A DNA stretch of 64,000 nt from Gammaproteobacteria bacterium. Its GTDB lineage: Bacteria > Pseudomonadota > Gammaproteobacteria > S012-40. The notes under the pieces are model-generated. The model did not search any database. It saw nothing but the letters and a program-made list of their open reading frames with translations, and was not told where the DNA came from. Below are positions 30,074-41,249 of this stretch, piece by piece. A program made the translations under genes and the position numbers. The stretch spans positions 1 through 64,000 of the forward strand of contig CAKKRP010000023.1 in NCBI GenBank assembly GCA_919902765.1, in the 5' to 3' direction. Each line of letters begins with the position of its first letter. Within the stretch, counting starts at the first letter, position 1.

Positions 30074-30718
30074 ATGGCGCGACGGTCCGATCACTCTAAA
30101 GAAGAATTGAGGTCGATGATACTAGATGCAGCGCAGCGCAATCTGGTGCAAGCGGGATACGCGGGTTTGACTGCGCGCAAGATCGCATCCGACATAGATT
30201 ATACGGTCGGGACGCTATATCATAATTTTCAAAATCTCGATGATATCGTCTTGCACGTCAATGCACGCACTTTAGACGATTTGTATGACGCCCTACGCGC
30301 GGCGTGCGAGCGGCATCGCGAGGCGCAGCAGCGCGTGATGGCGATAGGGCGAACCTATATCGATTTTGCCTTTAAAAACAGGAATCGCTGGAGTGCGGTT
30401 TATGATATTCCGGTGCGCAAAGAGACTCCGGTGCCCGATTGGTATCGAGCGCGCGTGACGCGCAATTTGGAGTATGTGGCCATCCAGTTGGCACCGTTAG
30501 TGCCGGAAATCAATCCGCAACAATTGCGTAAATCCGCTTATATGATTTGGTGTAGCGTGCATGGCATGTGCGTGTTATCGGTAGGGCATAAATTGGAGGT
30601 TCCGCGCGCGGAGCTGGGCGTGCTCGCGGAAAACTTTATTAAAGATTATATCGCCGGTTTAGTGATAAGAGATAGAGAAAAAACGCGTGTCGTAAAACGC
30701 GAGGCCTATGTGCAATAA
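30074..30718 (+). CDS. TetR/AcrR-family transcriptional regulator
   Basis: N-terminal HTH 'GYAGLTARKIASDIDYTVGTLYHNFQNLDDIVLHVN'; GGGAGG SD before ATG 30074. Confidence 0.87.
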   Translation: MARRSDHSKEELRSMILDAAQRNLVQAGYAGLTARKIASDIDYTVGTLYHNFQNLDDIVLHVNARTLDDLYDALRAACERHREAQQRVMAIGRTYIDFAFKNRNRWSAVYDIPVRKETPVPDWYRARVTRNLEYVAIQLAPLVPEINPQQLRKSAYMIWCSVHGMCVLSVGHKLEVPRAELGVLAENFIKDYIAGLVIRDREKTRVVKREAYVQ

Positions 30719-30898
30719 GAATAATGGTTGAGAATAACAAATTATAATAACAACGTGTGACTATAAGCCCTAAAAAGGCGCGCCATCCACGTGTGGCATA
30801 ATAAGCATAAAAAACCGGTAGAGAAGATCGAGACAATAATGAGATAACGACTCGATAATAATCGAATATATAGAATTATAAATTCACTCCATGGCGAG

Positions 30899-30935
30899 AG
30901 CTCCCCGAGCGATATCGGGGAGCGTCTTATTTTTG
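30899..30935 (+). terminator. Rho-independent terminator
   Basis: GCTCCCCG-agcgatat-CGGGGAGC then T-rich tail. Confidence 0.8.
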
Positions 30936-31091
30936 ACGTTGTGCTACCCGCTATGTCCCTACGCTCGTTCCCCTAATCCTTGCAACTATTAGGGTGTGTG
31001 CGCTGGAAGTCGCTATTCCTAAGGCGTAATAATCCACTATAATCCAATACCCCAATGAGGGGCGGGAGGCGCAGTCTGTGCGTCGATTCGT

Positions 31092-31601
31092 TTGCGCATG
31101 GTAGAGGTGAGTGTGATGAATTTGCAGAGTGATATTCGCCCGGTTCCGACACGTGAAAACGGCTATCTAAATGGGCATGCACAGCTATTGGTGGATAGTT
31201 TTAGGCGCTGGACAGGGCGCACGTTGATAGACTGCGCGCCCGCAGAGCTTGGGCGGGAGTTGTTTTATGCGCCGTTTGTCATCGCGTCGCATGACACACA
31301 ATCCGCTCCCGTCTTCAATTACGCGAATTTAGCGGCGCTGCAATTGTGGGAGACGAATTGGGAGATGTTTACAAGCAAGCGTTCTAGCGACAGCGCGGAG
31401 GCCGACGCGCAGGTGGAACGGGAACAATTTATGGCGCGTGTCGCTGCCCAGGGCTGTGTGTCCGGTTATAGCGGGGTGCGTATTTCTATGCAGGGGCGGC
31501 GTTTTCGCATCGACAACGCGACAGTGTGGAATGTATTAGATGCGGCGGGGGGCTACCATGGGCAGGCGGTGTGGTTTGACGCATGGCAATACATCGAGTG
31601 A
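31092..31601 (+). CDS. MEKHLA domain-containing protein
   Basis: PAS-like 'VIASHDTQSAPVFNYANLAALQLWETNWEMF'. Confidence 0.8.
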   Translation: MRMVEVSVMNLQSDIRPVPTRENGYLNGHAQLLVDSFRRWTGRTLIDCAPAELGRELFYAPFVIASHDTQSAPVFNYANLAALQLWETNWEMFTSKRSSDSAEADAQVEREQFMARVAAQGCVSGYSGVRISMQGRRFRIDNATVWNVLDAAGGYHGQAVWFDAWQYIE

Positions 31602-31621
31602 GTTTTGGCGCCGCTAGGCCG

Positions 31622-32875
31622 CTAAAATGCAACGTCTAAACCTACCAAAAAATAGTCTTCTTTATTGTTGTGGCCGTAACGTGTGTTGTCGATGACGAGA
31701 AAATCGGTGGTGATTTCGATGATTCCGCGCACATTGCGCGCGAAATAATGGCTGGCGTTGGCGGTAATGGCGTTTATGGCGATGCCACGATATAGGTTGG
31801 ATGCGCCTGCCAGCGTGCCGGGGTTGACGTAATTGTAGAGCAACGAAAAACTCGATCCTGCGTCAACGATATAGTCTAATCCGGCAATTCCGCCGTACCA
31901 CGTATCCGCGACATTGGTGCGTTGAAAATCATCCCAGCGCACTAATAGCGCCTGCCCATATAGATAAAAGCGCTCAGCGACCGCCAGGCTGCCATCGACG
32001 CCGCTGACGGTGCGCGTTATTTGTGCGGTTCCGGCGGCATTGGCGCCTGCACCGATTTGCATGAACAGACCGCCTTTTAATATCTCGGTGTCTAGCCCCA
32101 CGCGTGCGAAGTAATTTTTTTTGTTGTTATTATCGAAAATTCTATCGCTACGCGCGAGTCCGGGCGAATTCAGCTCATAGCTTGCGCCCACGCCATTGCC
32201 GTTGCTCGCGCCCATCGTCAATGCGCCATAAATGAGATCTAAATTGAGTAGCACACCGCGATCATGTCCTAGTCCGGCGAGATCGTATGGAAGATAGTCT
32301 TGCACGGTCAGGCGACGGCGGCGTGCGTACATCAGATCGGAAATCGGAAATTGTCCTATGGTCACCGTGCCGAGTATACCGGTGTAACGCAGTGTCGCCT
32401 GGTCTATCGGTTGATAGGGTGAGATACTGCGGTCGGCAAAGGTGGCGTTGAATTGAAAGCTGACATTAGACGTGAGGGCCGTGCCGCCGAGCACGTCGAG
32501 GCGATAGGGGGCTTGAATGTCGTAGGCGGTGTTGGCGACTGTGGCGCCGCTTTGGGGGTCTATGTATTCGCCTCGTCGCACGCGTGCATAGGCTTGTGTG
32601 CGTATCGAAATCGGCAACACGCGCGGTAAATGGATTTGGTTGTCCTGGGTATCTATCGTACTCAGGTCTTCCCAATGCGGAAGCACATAGCCACGGCGCA
32701 CAAAGGCGTCGCCGGCATGGTTGAGTTTTGGGCCAGCGCTATGGCATACGGCGCAACTGATTTCATATTGGCGGGTAAAATGCGGGCTGGCGATGCCGAG
32801 ACGCAGCACGCCGCATAGGCAAGCGAGGGCCAGCCCTATCCGAATAGTCAAAAATTTAAACGTCGATGTACTCAT
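31622..32875 (-). CDS. Monoheme cytochrome c-outer membrane porin fusion (Cyc2-like)
   Basis: Signal peptide; 'FTRQYEISCAVCHSAGPKLNHAGDAFVRRGY' then predicted beta-barrel ending in 'GLDVAF'. Confidence 0.72.
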   Translation of the reverse strand: MSTSTFKFLTIRIGLALACLCGVLRLGIASPHFTRQYEISCAVCHSAGPKLNHAGDAFVRRGYVLPHWEDLSTIDTQDNQIHLPRVLPISIRTQAYARVRRGEYIDPQSGATVANTAYDIQAPYRLDVLGGTALTSNVSFQFNATFADRSISPYQPIDQATLRYTGILGTVTIGQFPISDLMYARRRRLTVQDYLPYDLAGLGHDRGVLLNLDLIYGALTMGASNGNGVGASYELNSPGLARSDRIFDNNNKKNYFARVGLDTEILKGGLFMQIGAGANAAGTAQITRTVSGVDGSLAVAERFYLYGQALLVRWDDFQRTNVADTWYGGIAGLDYIVDAGSSFSLLYNYVNPGTLAGASNLYRGIAINAITANASHYFARNVRGIIEITTDFLVIDNTRYGHNNKEDYFLVGLDVAF

Positions 32876-33113
32876 AAGCGCTGCAATGTTTTAACGCAGG
32901 TTTTGCGCCATGTGTACGTGGTAGCGGGGCGATATATTTCCTATGGTACTTGCGCGGATTTAGAATTAAGGTAAAATGACCTAATATCGAACTGGTTTTT
33001 TTGATGCAGGCGTCTTGGACTATACTTAAAGTTTTAGGCGTGCGCGGTTTGTTGGCCATTGTTTCAACAATTACAAAGCACTACACTAGCGCATTTTCAC
33101 AGCGAGGTTTTCC

Positions 33114-33545
33114 ATGGCACTAGAACGTACGATTTCTATCATCAAGCCCGACGGCGTGGCCAAAAATGTCATAGGTGAGATTTATGCGCGGTTTGAGAAG
33201 GCCGGTTTGCGTATCGTCGCGGCCAAGATGATGCACTTGTCTAAGGGCCAGGCGGAAGAGTTTTATGGCGTACATAAGGCGCGTCCGTTTTTTAACGATT
33301 TGGTTAAATTTATGACCTCCGGCCCGGTCATGGTGCAGGTGTTGGAAGGTGAAAACGCCGTCGCCGAGAATCGCGATGTAATGGGCGCCACCAATCCTAA
33401 AGAGGCCAAACCAGGGACGATCCGCGCCGATTTCGCCAAATCTATCGACGAAAATGCCGTCCATGGCTCGGATGCGCTGGAAACCGCGCGTAATGAGATC
33501 GCGTTTTTCTTTAAGGACAGTGAGATTTGTCCGCGTACCCGATAA
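33114..33545 (+). CDS. ndk: Nucleoside diphosphate kinase
   Basis: '[20 protein letters not shown]', '[17 protein letters not shown]'. Confidence 0.97.
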   Translation: MALERTISIIKPDGVAKNVIGEIYARFEKAGLRIVAAKMMHLSKGQAEEFYGVHKARPFFNDLVKFMTSGPVMVQVLEGENAVAENRDVMGATNPKEAKPGTIRADFAKSIDENAVHGSDALETARNEIAFFFKDSEICPRTR

Positions 33546-34663
33546 TGGCGGATACGCTACGCAATCCGGTCAATTTATTCGATCTTGACCAAGCGGGAAT
33601 GGAAGGGTTTTTCGCGACGTTAGGCGAGAAGCCCTTTCGCGCCACGCAAGTGTTGAAATGGATGCACCAGCAAGGCGTGACGGATGTCGCGCAAATGACC
33701 AATTTATCCAAGGAGTTACGCGCGCGTCTGACGCTGGCGGCGAGTTTCAAATTGCCTGAAATCGCATTCGAACAGGCCTCGGCCGACGGGACGCGCAAGT
33801 GGTTGGTGCGCCTGCACGATGGCAACTGCATCGAGACGGTGTTCATCCCCGAGCATGACCGCGGCACCCTGTGCATCTCCTCGCAAGTGGGCTGCGTGTT
33901 GAATTGCGCGTTCTGTTCGACCGCACAACAAGGTTTTAATCGTAATTTGACCACCAGCGAGATCATCGGCCAATTATTTTTGGCGCGCCGGGCCTTGGGT
34001 GCGGCCAAGGACAATCGCGTGGTCAGCAATGTTGTGATGATGGGCATGGGCGAACCGCTGCTCAATTTCGATCAAGTGGTGCCCGCGCTCAATTTGATGT
34101 TGGATGATAATGCCTATGGCTTGTCTAAACGGCGTGTGACGGTGAGTACTGCCGGTGTAGTGCCCGCTTTGGATCGTTTGCGTGAGGTCACTGACGTGGC
34201 CCTGGCGGTGTCGTTGCACGCGACGCGCGATGAATTGCGCGATGAACTCGTACCGTTGAATAAAAAATATCCGATTGCGGAATTATTGGCGGCCTGTAAG
34301 CGTTATATCGAAGGTAAGGCGCATCGCTCTATCACGGTGGAGTATGTAATGTTGGATGGGGTCAATGACCAGCCGCAACATGCGCGTGAATTGGCGCGTT
34401 TGCTACGCGATCTCCCGGCCAAGGTCAATTTAATCCCGTTTAACCCGTTTCCAAATAGTCGTTATCGCCGTTCGAGTGCTGAGGCGATAGATCGCTTTCA
34501 GTCGCAATTGATCGCACTGGGGATGATCACCGTCGTACGGCGTACGCGCGGCGATGATATTGATGCCGCGTGTGGCCAGTTGGCGGGGCAGGTGCGTGAT
34601 CGTACGCAACGCAGTGCGCGGCTATTGCGCAACGCCGCCGAGGTTGCGAATGCGGCATCTTAG
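33545..34663 (+). CDS. rlmN: 23S rRNA/tRNA adenine-C2 methyltransferase RlmN
   Basis: Radical-SAM '[18 protein letters not shown]'; TAATG overlap with ndk. Confidence 0.96.
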   Translation: MADTLRNPVNLFDLDQAGMEGFFATLGEKPFRATQVLKWMHQQGVTDVAQMTNLSKELRARLTLAASFKLPEIAFEQASADGTRKWLVRLHDGNCIETVFIPEHDRGTLCISSQVGCVLNCAFCSTAQQGFNRNLTTSEIIGQLFLARRALGAAKDNRVVSNVVMMGMGEPLLNFDQVVPALNLMLDDNAYGLSKRRVTVSTAGVVPALDRLREVTDVALAVSLHATRDELRDELVPLNKKYPIAELLAACKRYIEGKAHRSITVEYVMLDGVNDQPQHARELARLLRDLPAKVNLIPFNPFPNSRYRRSSAEAIDRFQSQLIALGMITVVRRTRGDDIDAACGQLAGQVRDRTQRSARLLRNAAEVANAAS

Positions 34664-35447
34664 CGGGTGGGTACCGGGTTCGCGCATGGCGACCGGGTGG
34701 CTGGCCGCGTGCCTAGGGCTGGTCATGATAGTAGGGTGTACCACGACCACTAAGCGTGCGCCGGATCAAGAAATCGCGCGCGTGAACACCCATTTGGCCA
34801 TGCAATACTTGCAACGCGGGGATTTTGAAACCGCGATAGAAAAGCTTAATAAGGCCTTAGCGGCGGATAGCGCGCTGGTGGAGACGCATGCGACGGCAGC
34901 CTTGATTTACGACCGTGTAGGCAAGTACGACGAGGCCGAGGACCACTACCGGCAGGCCATTGCCTTGACCCGCCCCGACAGCGACGATTCGGCCTCCGCC
35001 TATAACAACTATGGCGTGTTTTTGTGTAAAAGAGGTAAAATTAACGATGCGGCCGACAATTTTAAACGGGCCTTCAGCAATATGTTTTATAACAGTCCTG
35101 AGGTTGCTTATGAGAATGCCGGGGTATGCCTGGCACGCCAGCCGGGCCGCGAGGGTCAGGCCGAGGCCTATTTGCGTAAGGCCTTGGAGTTGAAACCGCA
35201 GTTGGCGATGGCTTTACAGACCTTGGCGCAACTGCAATTCGAGCAAAAGCATTTTTTACAGGCGCGCGCGTTTATTCAGCGTGCCCATGGGGCGGCGGCC
35301 CCTACGGCGGCCAGTTTGTGGCTTGCGTATCGCATTGAACGACAGTTAGGCGATTCCAAAGCGGCTGCCGATTTGGCCCAGCAACTGCGTAACCGCTACG
35401 CAGATACGGAACAAGCGCGGCAGCTTGCAGAGTTACGGGATAGGTAG
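34650..35447 (+). CDS. pilW: Type IV pilus biogenesis/stability lipoprotein PilW/PilF
   Basis: Lipobox IVGC, TPR repeats, synteny rlmN-pilW-rodZ; start 34650 preferred (GAGG SD). Confidence 0.9.
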   Translation: MRHLSGWVPGSRMATGWLAACLGLVMIVGCTTTTKRAPDQEIARVNTHLAMQYLQRGDFETAIEKLNKALAADSALVETHATAALIYDRVGKYDEAEDHYRQAIALTRPDSDDSASAYNNYGVFLCKRGKINDAADNFKRAFSNMFYNSPEVAYENAGVCLARQPGREGQAEAYLRKALELKPQLAMALQTLAQLQFEQKHFLQARAFIQRAHGAAAPTAASLWLAYRIERQLGDSKAAADLAQQLRNRYADTEQARQLAELRDR

Positions 35448-35455
35448 GAGGTTCG

Positions 35456-36127
35456 ATGAGTACGGGTAATGTAGTGATAAAAGACGCAGTTCTTGACGCC
35501 GATACGGATACGGATACGGATACCGATATCGAGATACGCGCGCGCACCTTGGCGCGTGTCGAAGTGCCGGTGTCGCAAGACGCCAAGACGGCGGCGGCCG
35601 AACTGAACGAAGTCATTAAGCAGAATGGCGACCAAGGGCCGGGTTCATTTTTGCGTTTGATGCGTGAACATCTCAGTAAATCGGAAACCGATGTGGCCTT
35701 TGATTTACGCATGAGTGTAAAGCAAGTCGTCGCATTGGAAGAAAACGCCTTCGATAATATGGCCGCGCCTATTTATGTGCGCAGTTCCCTGCGCCGTTAC
35801 GCCGAATATCTCGGCTTGTCGCCGGTGATCGTGTTGGATTGCTATGAGCGTTTAGGCGCGGGTCAGCCGCCCCCGTTGAAGCGGGTGTCGCAGTGGGGCA
35901 ACGTGCGTGCCGCCGCGCCGCAACCGCATGATAATCGTTGGCTGGCCTATATGTTTATCGCCATCTTGTTTGTGCTGGTGTTTTTCTGGTGGTCTACGGC
36001 CTTGTTAAATGGCAAATCGGATCGCACCTCAATGACCGAGGCGGATGCCGTACGTTCTTCGCAACAAACCACCATCATCACCCCCTTGGCACCTTCGTCG
36101 TCGCCGGATCGAACCGCCGGGCGGTAG
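35456..36127 (+). CDS. rodZ: RodZ-like HTH cytoskeletal protein
   Basis: 'GSFLRLMREHLSKSETDVAFDLRMSVKQVVALE' HTH, single TM, synteny. Confidence 0.85.
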   Translation: MSTGNVVIKDAVLDADTDTDTDTDIEIRARTLARVEVPVSQDAKTAAAELNEVIKQNGDQGPGSFLRLMREHLSKSETDVAFDLRMSVKQVVALEENAFDNMAAPIYVRSSLRRYAEYLGLSPVIVLDCYERLGAGQPPPLKRVSQWGNVRAAAPQPHDNRWLAYMFIAILFVLVFFWWSTALLNGKSDRTSMTEADAVRSSQQTTIITPLAPSSSPDRTAGR

Positions 36128-36314
36128 AACATCATTAACGGGCAAGGGGTAGAGGGGTAGCAATGAGCCTACGCCTCGCCGTTAGGGGGTTGGTAGTGAC
36201 ACTACGACCCTGGGTGCAGCAAGTCCACCCCTCCACCTAGACATTTTGCGCGCGAACCCGCACAATGCGCCGAATTACCCCTGATAGGCCTCTCCACTGA
36301 CACGAGGATTAGTC

Positions 36315-37610
36315 TTGTCCACCTTGCAAGCGGTGCGTGGGATGCACGACATCCTGCCTGAACACATGCCTTATTGGTCTAAATTAGAACGCGCGCTATG
36401 CGACTTGTTTGCGGCCTACGGCTATTCTGAAATGCGTCTGCCCATTGTCGAAAAAACGGAGTTGTTTAAGCGCTCCATCGGCGAAGTGACCGACATCGTT
36501 GAAAAAGAGATGTACAGTTTCGACGACCGCAATGGCGAATCCTTGACCTTGCGTCCCGAGGGCACGGCCGGTTGTGTGCGCGCGGGAATTGAACACGGTT
36601 TAATTCAGCCGCAACAAGCGCATAAATGGTGGTATAGCGGGGCGATGTTTCGTCACGAGCGCCCGCAAAAAGGGCGTTATCGTCAGTTTCATCAAGTCGG
36701 GATAGAGGCGTTTGGACTGGAAGGCCCCGATGTTGATGTTGAGTTGATATTGCTGACGCGCCGTTTATGGCAGGTGCTGGGACTGTCGGCGGTCGTACAA
36801 CTGGAAATAAACACCCTGGGCAGCAGCGAGTCGCGCCACGCCTATCGCGCCTTATTGGTGGAATATTTTAACGCCCACCGCGACCGCTTGGATGAAGATA
36901 GTGTGCGGCGTTTAGAGCGCAATCCGTTGCGTATACTGGATAGCAAGAATCCCGATCTCAAGCCCGTCATTGAGGCCGCGCCGCGTTTGTACGACAGTTT
37001 AGACGAGGCCTCGCGGACGCATTTTTCGCAACTGCAAGAGTTATTGCAAGCGGTGGGCGTGTCGTTTACGGTGAATCCGCATTTGGTGCGCGGACTGGAT
37101 TATTACAATCGCACCGTCTTCGAATGGAAAACGGATCGCTTAGGCGCGCAGGCCGCAGTGGCGGCGGGTGGGCGTTACGACGGATTAGTAGCCCAGTTGG
37201 GTGGCAAACCAGTGCCCGCGATAGGCTGCGCTTTGGGTATGGAGCGCGTGGTCGCGCTGTTGCAGGAGATCGGAGCGGCCCCGCTGGCTGAGCGCGTAGA
37301 TGTTTATATGGTGATGGCGGGCGATGCGGCATTGCGTGCCGGGCTAGGCTTGGCCGAGCAGTGGCGCGATGACATCCCGGGGCTGCGCATGCTGGTCAAT
37401 ACCGGGGGCGGGAGTTTCAAGGCGCAATTCCGGCGCGCGGATCGCAGTGCGGCGCGCTGGGCGGTCATCCTCGGCGATGATGAGGTACGCGAGCAGGTGG
37501 TCACCCTCAAGCCGTTGCGTGAGCAGGGCGAACAACTGCGCGTGGCGTGGGCGGATGCCAGCGGGACGTTAAAATCCTTGCTAGGCCTGACCACATCGTC
37601 AATGACATAG
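36315..37610 (+). CDS. hisS: Histidyl-tRNA synthetase
   Basis: '[11 protein letters not shown]', '[12 protein letters not shown]', '[15 protein letters not shown]'. Confidence 0.97.
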   Translation: MSTLQAVRGMHDILPEHMPYWSKLERALCDLFAAYGYSEMRLPIVEKTELFKRSIGEVTDIVEKEMYSFDDRNGESLTLRPEGTAGCVRAGIEHGLIQPQQAHKWWYSGAMFRHERPQKGRYRQFHQVGIEAFGLEGPDVDVELILLTRRLWQVLGLSAVVQLEINTLGSSESRHAYRALLVEYFNAHRDRLDEDSVRRLERNPLRILDSKNPDLKPVIEAAPRLYDSLDEASRTHFSQLQELLQAVGVSFTVNPHLVRGLDYYNRTVFEWKTDRLGAQAAVAAGGRYDGLVAQLGGKPVPAIGCALGMERVVALLQEIGAAPLAERVDVYMVMAGDAALRAGLGLAEQWRDDIPGLRMLVNTGGGSFKAQFRRADRSAARWAVILGDDEVREQVVTLKPLREQGEQLRVAWADASGTLKSLLGLTTSSMT

Positions 37611-37666
37611 GATACAATAACGCCGCCGCGATTCGGGCGGGTGTAGATTCTCACAAGGGGTATGCC

Positions 37667-38326
37667 GTGGACGTGTTACAAACGGAAGACGAGCAAGTCG
37701 ACCAGTTCAAGCAGTGGTGGGCAAAAAACGGCAAGCAAGTATTGTTGGGTATCGCCATCGCGGCGGCGTTGGCGACCGGCATACGCCTATGGGTGCAGTA
37801 TCAAGAAGGTCGGCGCATGGCGGCGGCGGTGCTCTATGAGCAAGTATTGCAGGCCATGGAGAAGAAAGACAACGCGACGGCCATGCAGCAGGGTGCGGCG
37901 GTCATAGAGCAATATTCCGGTACCGCGTATGCCGCGTTAAGCGGCTTGGTGATGGCGCGTTTGGAATGGGAAAAAGGCGAAAAAGACGCGGCGCGCAAGC
38001 GTCTGATGTGGGTGATCGAACATACCGGTAACGCCGAATTGCAACATGTGGCGCGTTTGCGTTTGGCGCGTCTCTGGATGGCCGATAACAAATTGGAAGA
38101 GGCCGTCAAATTAGTCAATCAGCAAGATGCGGGCGCATTTACCGCCGCGTATCAATTTATTAAAGGCGACATTTTACTCCAGCAGGGCAAGCCTCAAGAG
38201 GCCCAAGCGGCCTTTTACGCCGTGGTCAACGATGCAACCGCCGTGGGCGAATTACATAATCAGGCCCAGCAACGCCTGGATGACCTGGGCGCGCCGCCGC
38301 CGCCGCAACCAGAGGCCAAGTCCTAA
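37667..38326 (+). CDS. yfgM: YfgM-like TPR ancillary translocon protein
   Basis: 'DEQVDQFKQWWAKNGKQVLLGIAIAAAL'; GTG start 37667 preferred. Confidence 0.88.
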   Translation: MDVLQTEDEQVDQFKQWWAKNGKQVLLGIAIAAALATGIRLWVQYQEGRRMAAAVLYEQVLQAMEKKDNATAMQQGAAVIEQYSGTAYAALSGLVMARLEWEKGEKDAARKRLMWVIEHTGNAELQHVARLRLARLWMADNKLEEAVKLVNQQDAGAFTAAYQFIKGDILLQQGKPQEAQAAFYAVVNDATAVGELHNQAQQRLDDLGAPPPPQPEAKS

Positions 38327-39588
38327 TGGTGTATCGTCAATTATGCGCGGCCATCGTGCTGGTCGCGGTGGCGGGTTGTGGCATCCAACGTAAGGTCGAA
38401 CTCGAAGGCTTCGCGTTGTGGGACAAGCCCGTCGCGGAAGTCGAACACGCCAATATAGCGTTAGCATGGGTGCGTAAAATGGGGCGCGGCGGTGCCGAGC
38501 GCTATGCCAAATTGCGACCTGAATTGAGCGGCCAGCAACTCTTTTTGGCCGACCGCGATGGCTGGGTGACAAGCTACGACACGGCGAGCGGTAAGACGCG
38601 CTGGGTGCATCACTATGATGTGTCTTTTAGCAGCGGTCCGCATGTCGTCAACGAGATGGTGTTGTTAGGTACGCGGGCCGCCGAAGTCGTGGTGTTAGCG
38701 CGTGACGATGGACATTTATTATGGCGCAGCCGGGTGTCCAGCGAGGTCTTATCCGTGCCGCAAGCCAATCGTGACTGGGTGGTGGTGCAGACGGTCGATG
38801 GTCGCGTCTATTGTTTGCGCAGCCGCGATGGTCAGCGCGTATGGACCTACGATCGTAGCGTGCCGGTGCTGTCACTGCGTGGCACCTCCGGCCCCGTCGT
38901 TTTGGAAGACAAGGTAATTGTCGGTTTTGACAACGGCAAGCTCGTCGCGTTGGCGCTGGCCGATGGAAAATTATTGTGGGAGCAGGCCGTCGCCTCACCT
39001 CAAGGCCGCACTGAATTAGAGCGCATGGTCGATATCGACGGTGACCTGGCCAGCGATAGTCAATATGTGTACGCCGTCAGTTACCAGGGCAAGATCGCTG
39101 CGCTGACCTTGGATAACGGGCGTGTCGCATGGTCGCGCGATATGTCGGCGTTTATTGGGCCGGTGTTGGTCGAGTCGCGGCTCTATATCGTGGATGATAA
39201 AGGCGTGTTATGGGCACTGGATCGCGATAGCGGGGCCGCCGTTTGGCGTCAAGATATCCTTAAAGGACAGGCGAGCACTGCGCCGGTGTGGCAAGACGGC
39301 ACCGTGGCCGTGGGCACGCGCGCCGGGGCCATTTATTGGTTTAATGCCGCTGACGGCGCGGCGTTAGGGCAATTTGGCTATCGCGATCTGGTCAGCAAAA
39401 TAGAAGATGACGCCAATGTCACCACCTCGGTTGACCCATTCACCCCAGAAGACCTAACGCATGTCTTTGAAGAATATGATGTAGTGGCGTCTCCGGTGGC
39501 ACAGGGGCGGCGTTTATATGTGTCTTATCGTAACGGTGTGGTCGCTGCCGTGGGATGGCCCATCGACAAGAAGGTTGCGCGGCCTTAG
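38326..39588 (+). CDS. bamB: Outer membrane assembly lipoprotein BamB
   Basis: Lipobox VAGC, PQQ-like propeller repeats, synteny. Confidence 0.94.
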   Translation: MVYRQLCAAIVLVAVAGCGIQRKVELEGFALWDKPVAEVEHANIALAWVRKMGRGGAERYAKLRPELSGQQLFLADRDGWVTSYDTASGKTRWVHHYDVSFSSGPHVVNEMVLLGTRAAEVVVLARDDGHLLWRSRVSSEVLSVPQANRDWVVVQTVDGRVYCLRSRDGQRVWTYDRSVPVLSLRGTSGPVVLEDKVIVGFDNGKLVALALADGKLLWEQAVASPQGRTELERMVDIDGDLASDSQYVYAVSYQGKIAALTLDNGRVAWSRDMSAFIGPVLVESRLYIVDDKGVLWALDRDSGAAVWRQDILKGQASTAPVWQDGTVAVGTRAGAIYWFNAADGAALGQFGYRDLVSKIEDDANVTTSVDPFTPEDLTHVFEEYDVVASPVAQGRRLYVSYRNGVVAAVGWPIDKKVARP

Positions 39589-39642
39589 CAGGCTTGTGCA
39601 AAACCTGTTAAAATGTGTTTTTTATGTGGCGTCTAGCATCTC

Positions 39643-41034
39643 ATGAACCCCGTATTGGCCCTAGTGGGCCGTCCCAATGTTGGTAAATCGACCCTTTTTA
39701 ACCGCCTGACCCAGACGCGCGATGCCTTGGTGGCGGATGAACCGGGGTTGACGCGCGATCGCAAATACGGGCGGGGCCGCATCGGGGAACGCCCATACAT
39801 CGTCATTGATACCGGTGGGTTGACCGGGGACACCAATGTCTTAGATGAACAGATACTCAAACAGGCCTTGTACGCGATAGACGAGGCCGATGCGGTGATA
39901 TTTTTGGTCGATGGCCGCGCGGGCCTGACCACCGCCGACGAGGTGCTCGCGCAGCGCTTACGTGCCCTTAACCGCCCCATACATCTTGTCATTAATAAAT
40001 GTGAACGCCTGCAAAAGAACATGATCGAGGCCGAATTTTACGCCTTGGGTTTTGCGCATGTGCATGCAGTGTCGGCGTCGCACGGCGAAGGTATTCCGGA
40101 TTTAATGGACGCAGTCTTGGCACCGTTCCCGCCCGCGACCGGCGACAGCGCGGCCGGGGCGGATGGTTGCCGGGTCGCCATTATCGGGCGTCCCAACGTC
40201 GGCAAATCGACCTTGGTGAATCGCCTATTGGGCGAAGAGCGCATGGTGACTTATGACATGCCAGGCACCACCCGCGACAGCGTTGAAGTCCCTTTTGTGT
40301 GGCAGAACCAACCCTATGTATTGATCGACACGGCCGGCGTGCGGCGTCGCGGGCGGGTCGATGAAAAGATCGAAAAATTTAGTGCTATCAAATCGTTGCA
40401 GTCGGTCGAGCAGGCCAATGTGGTGATCATGGTGATGGATGCGCGCGACGGCGTGACGGAGCAAGATGCGCATTTGTTGGGCTATGTGTTGGAAGCGGGT
40501 AAATCGTTTATTCTGGCCGTCAATAAATGGGATGGGTTGGATAATTATCAACGTGAACGCGTGCGCACCGAGGTCGATAGGCGTTTAGATTTCATAGACT
40601 ACGTGCCGGTATATTACATCTCGGCCTTGCACGGCAGCGGCGTGGGCCTATTGATGCATGATGTCGCCGAGGCCTATGCCAGCGCCATGCGCGAATTGTC
40701 TACGCCGGAACTCACGCGTATGCTGGAAGCGGCCCTGCAAGCCCATCAACCTCCCTTGGTGCAAGGGCGGCGCATCAAATTGCGCTACGCACACCAAGGC
40801 GGGCGCAATCCCCCGGTGATTATTGTGCATGGCAATCAAACGGAGCGGGTGCCGGAGGCCTATCGGCGTTATCTTTCCAATATGTACCGCGAGGCCTTGA
40901 AACTCGTCGCCACGCCGTTGCGAATCGAATTTCGTTCCAGCGACAACCCTTACGCCGGGCGTCGCAATGTCCTCACTCCCCGCCAGGTCGAAAAGCGGCG
41001 GCGCTTAATGAAGCATTTGAAAAAAGGGCGCTAA
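39643..41034 (+). CDS. der: Ribosome-associated GTPase Der
   Basis: Two G domains 'GRPNVGKSTLFNRL' and 'GRPNVGKSTLVNRL'. Confidence 0.97.
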   Translation: MNPVLALVGRPNVGKSTLFNRLTQTRDALVADEPGLTRDRKYGRGRIGERPYIVIDTGGLTGDTNVLDEQILKQALYAIDEADAVIFLVDGRAGLTTADEVLAQRLRALNRPIHLVINKCERLQKNMIEAEFYALGFAHVHAVSASHGEGIPDLMDAVLAPFPPATGDSAAGADGCRVAIIGRPNVGKSTLVNRLLGEERMVTYDMPGTTRDSVEVPFVWQNQPYVLIDTAGVRRRGRVDEKIEKFSAIKSLQSVEQANVVIMVMDARDGVTEQDAHLLGYVLEAGKSFILAVNKWDGLDNYQRERVRTEVDRRLDFIDYVPVYYISALHGSGVGLLMHDVAEAYASAMRELSTPELTRMLEAALQAHQPPLVQGRRIKLRYAHQGGRNPPVIIVHGNQTERVPEAYRRYLSNMYREALKLVATPLRIEFRSSDNPYAGRRNVLTPRQVEKRRRLMKHLKKGR

Positions 41035-41249
41035 GCTGTTCCAGCGCGATTTTAGAATAAGTCTTATATGTGCCTGCTTCACTAAAAAGTAAGAAAATCG
41101 CCGGATAATACACCCGTACCTTTAAGGTATGGCGGGTAGATCGTATAATTTTTTTTACCGCAGACAGGCCCGGTTTTGGATAGTTTTTTGCATTATCCCA
41201 GATTTTCTATCGCTATGTTCGACTCCGTGGTTAGCGTGAGGCGACGCCC

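Noticed and set aside
41090-41165. Hairpin ACCCGTACCTTTAAGGTATGGCGGGT after der as a riboswitch
   Set aside because: Imperfect stem followed by T-run, more likely a weak terminator; not confident enough to list
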